Shown here in pieces: positions 6,111-6,152 of a stretch of DNA of 6,152 nucleotides. Position 1 is the stretch's first letter. Each line of letters starts with the position of its first letter. The stretch lies in contig CAZTZY010000127.1 of NCBI GenBank assembly GCA_964617765.1, positions 1 through 6,152 on the forward strand. The letters run 5' to 3'. The stretch is from CAZTZY01 sp964617765. GTDB lineage: Bacteria > Pseudomonadota > Gammaproteobacteria > Pseudomonadales > DT-91. The position numbers and the translations under genes are program-made. Under the pieces are notes generated by a model, which saw nothing but the letters and a program-made list of their open reading frames with translations, did not search any database and was not told the DNA's origin.

Positions 6111-6152
6111 CCGCGAAGTGCATAACAGTTTAAGCAGCTAGTGCTGCCATTT

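Overview
The window looks like part of a bacterial chromosome, most likely from a Gram-negative proteobacterium and perhaps a gammaproteobacterium. This is inferred from gene style, Shine-Dalgarno use and intergenic repeats; no rRNA or other phylogenetic marker is present. It holds four clear metabolic genes, a small regulatory region at the right end, and several structured non-coding stretches.

Layout. 1-194: non-coding, with a chain of short hairpins (1-123) that looks like a dispersed structured repeat. 195-1811 (minus): GMC-family FAD alcohol dehydrogenase/oxidase. 1812-2082: divergent promoter region with a 20-bp AT-rich palindrome at the GMC promoter. 2083-3600 (plus): flavin monooxygenase carrying the Baeyer-Villiger fingerprint. 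3601-3920: non-coding, with a long inverted repeat of the type that yields spurious 'FERSEKS' peptides, then a strong terminator-like hairpin directly before the next ribosome binding site. 3921-4445 and 4460-5056 (plus, 14 nt apart): a PaaI-type hotdog thioesterase and a carboxymuconolactone-decarboxylase-like protein lacking the peroxidase cysteines. About 5100-5143: a terminator that appears to work in both directions. 5169-5294 (minus): a short coding-like remnant. 5285-5698 (minus): a stand-alone response-regulator receiver domain. 5739-6110 (minus): an AraC-type DNA-binding domain with an in-frame stop just upstream, so probably the tail of a broken or truncated regulator.

How the genes may work together (inference). 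The GMC enzyme would oxidise an alcohol to an aldehyde or ketone. The Baeyer-Villiger-type enzyme would insert oxygen into a ketone to give an ester or lactone. The thioesterase would release or proofread an acyl-CoA, and the CMD-like protein would play an accessory part. This fits a small catabolic cluster for a cyclic or aliphatic alcohol/ketone; the substrate cannot be read from the sequence. No dedicated regulator of the cluster is visible. The right-hand regulatory region is more AT-rich and may have a different history.

No CRISPR array, tRNA, rRNA, insertion sequence or defence system was found. The metabolic genes belong to known families; the unusual signals are the non-coding structures, the atypical active-site residues and the decayed right end.
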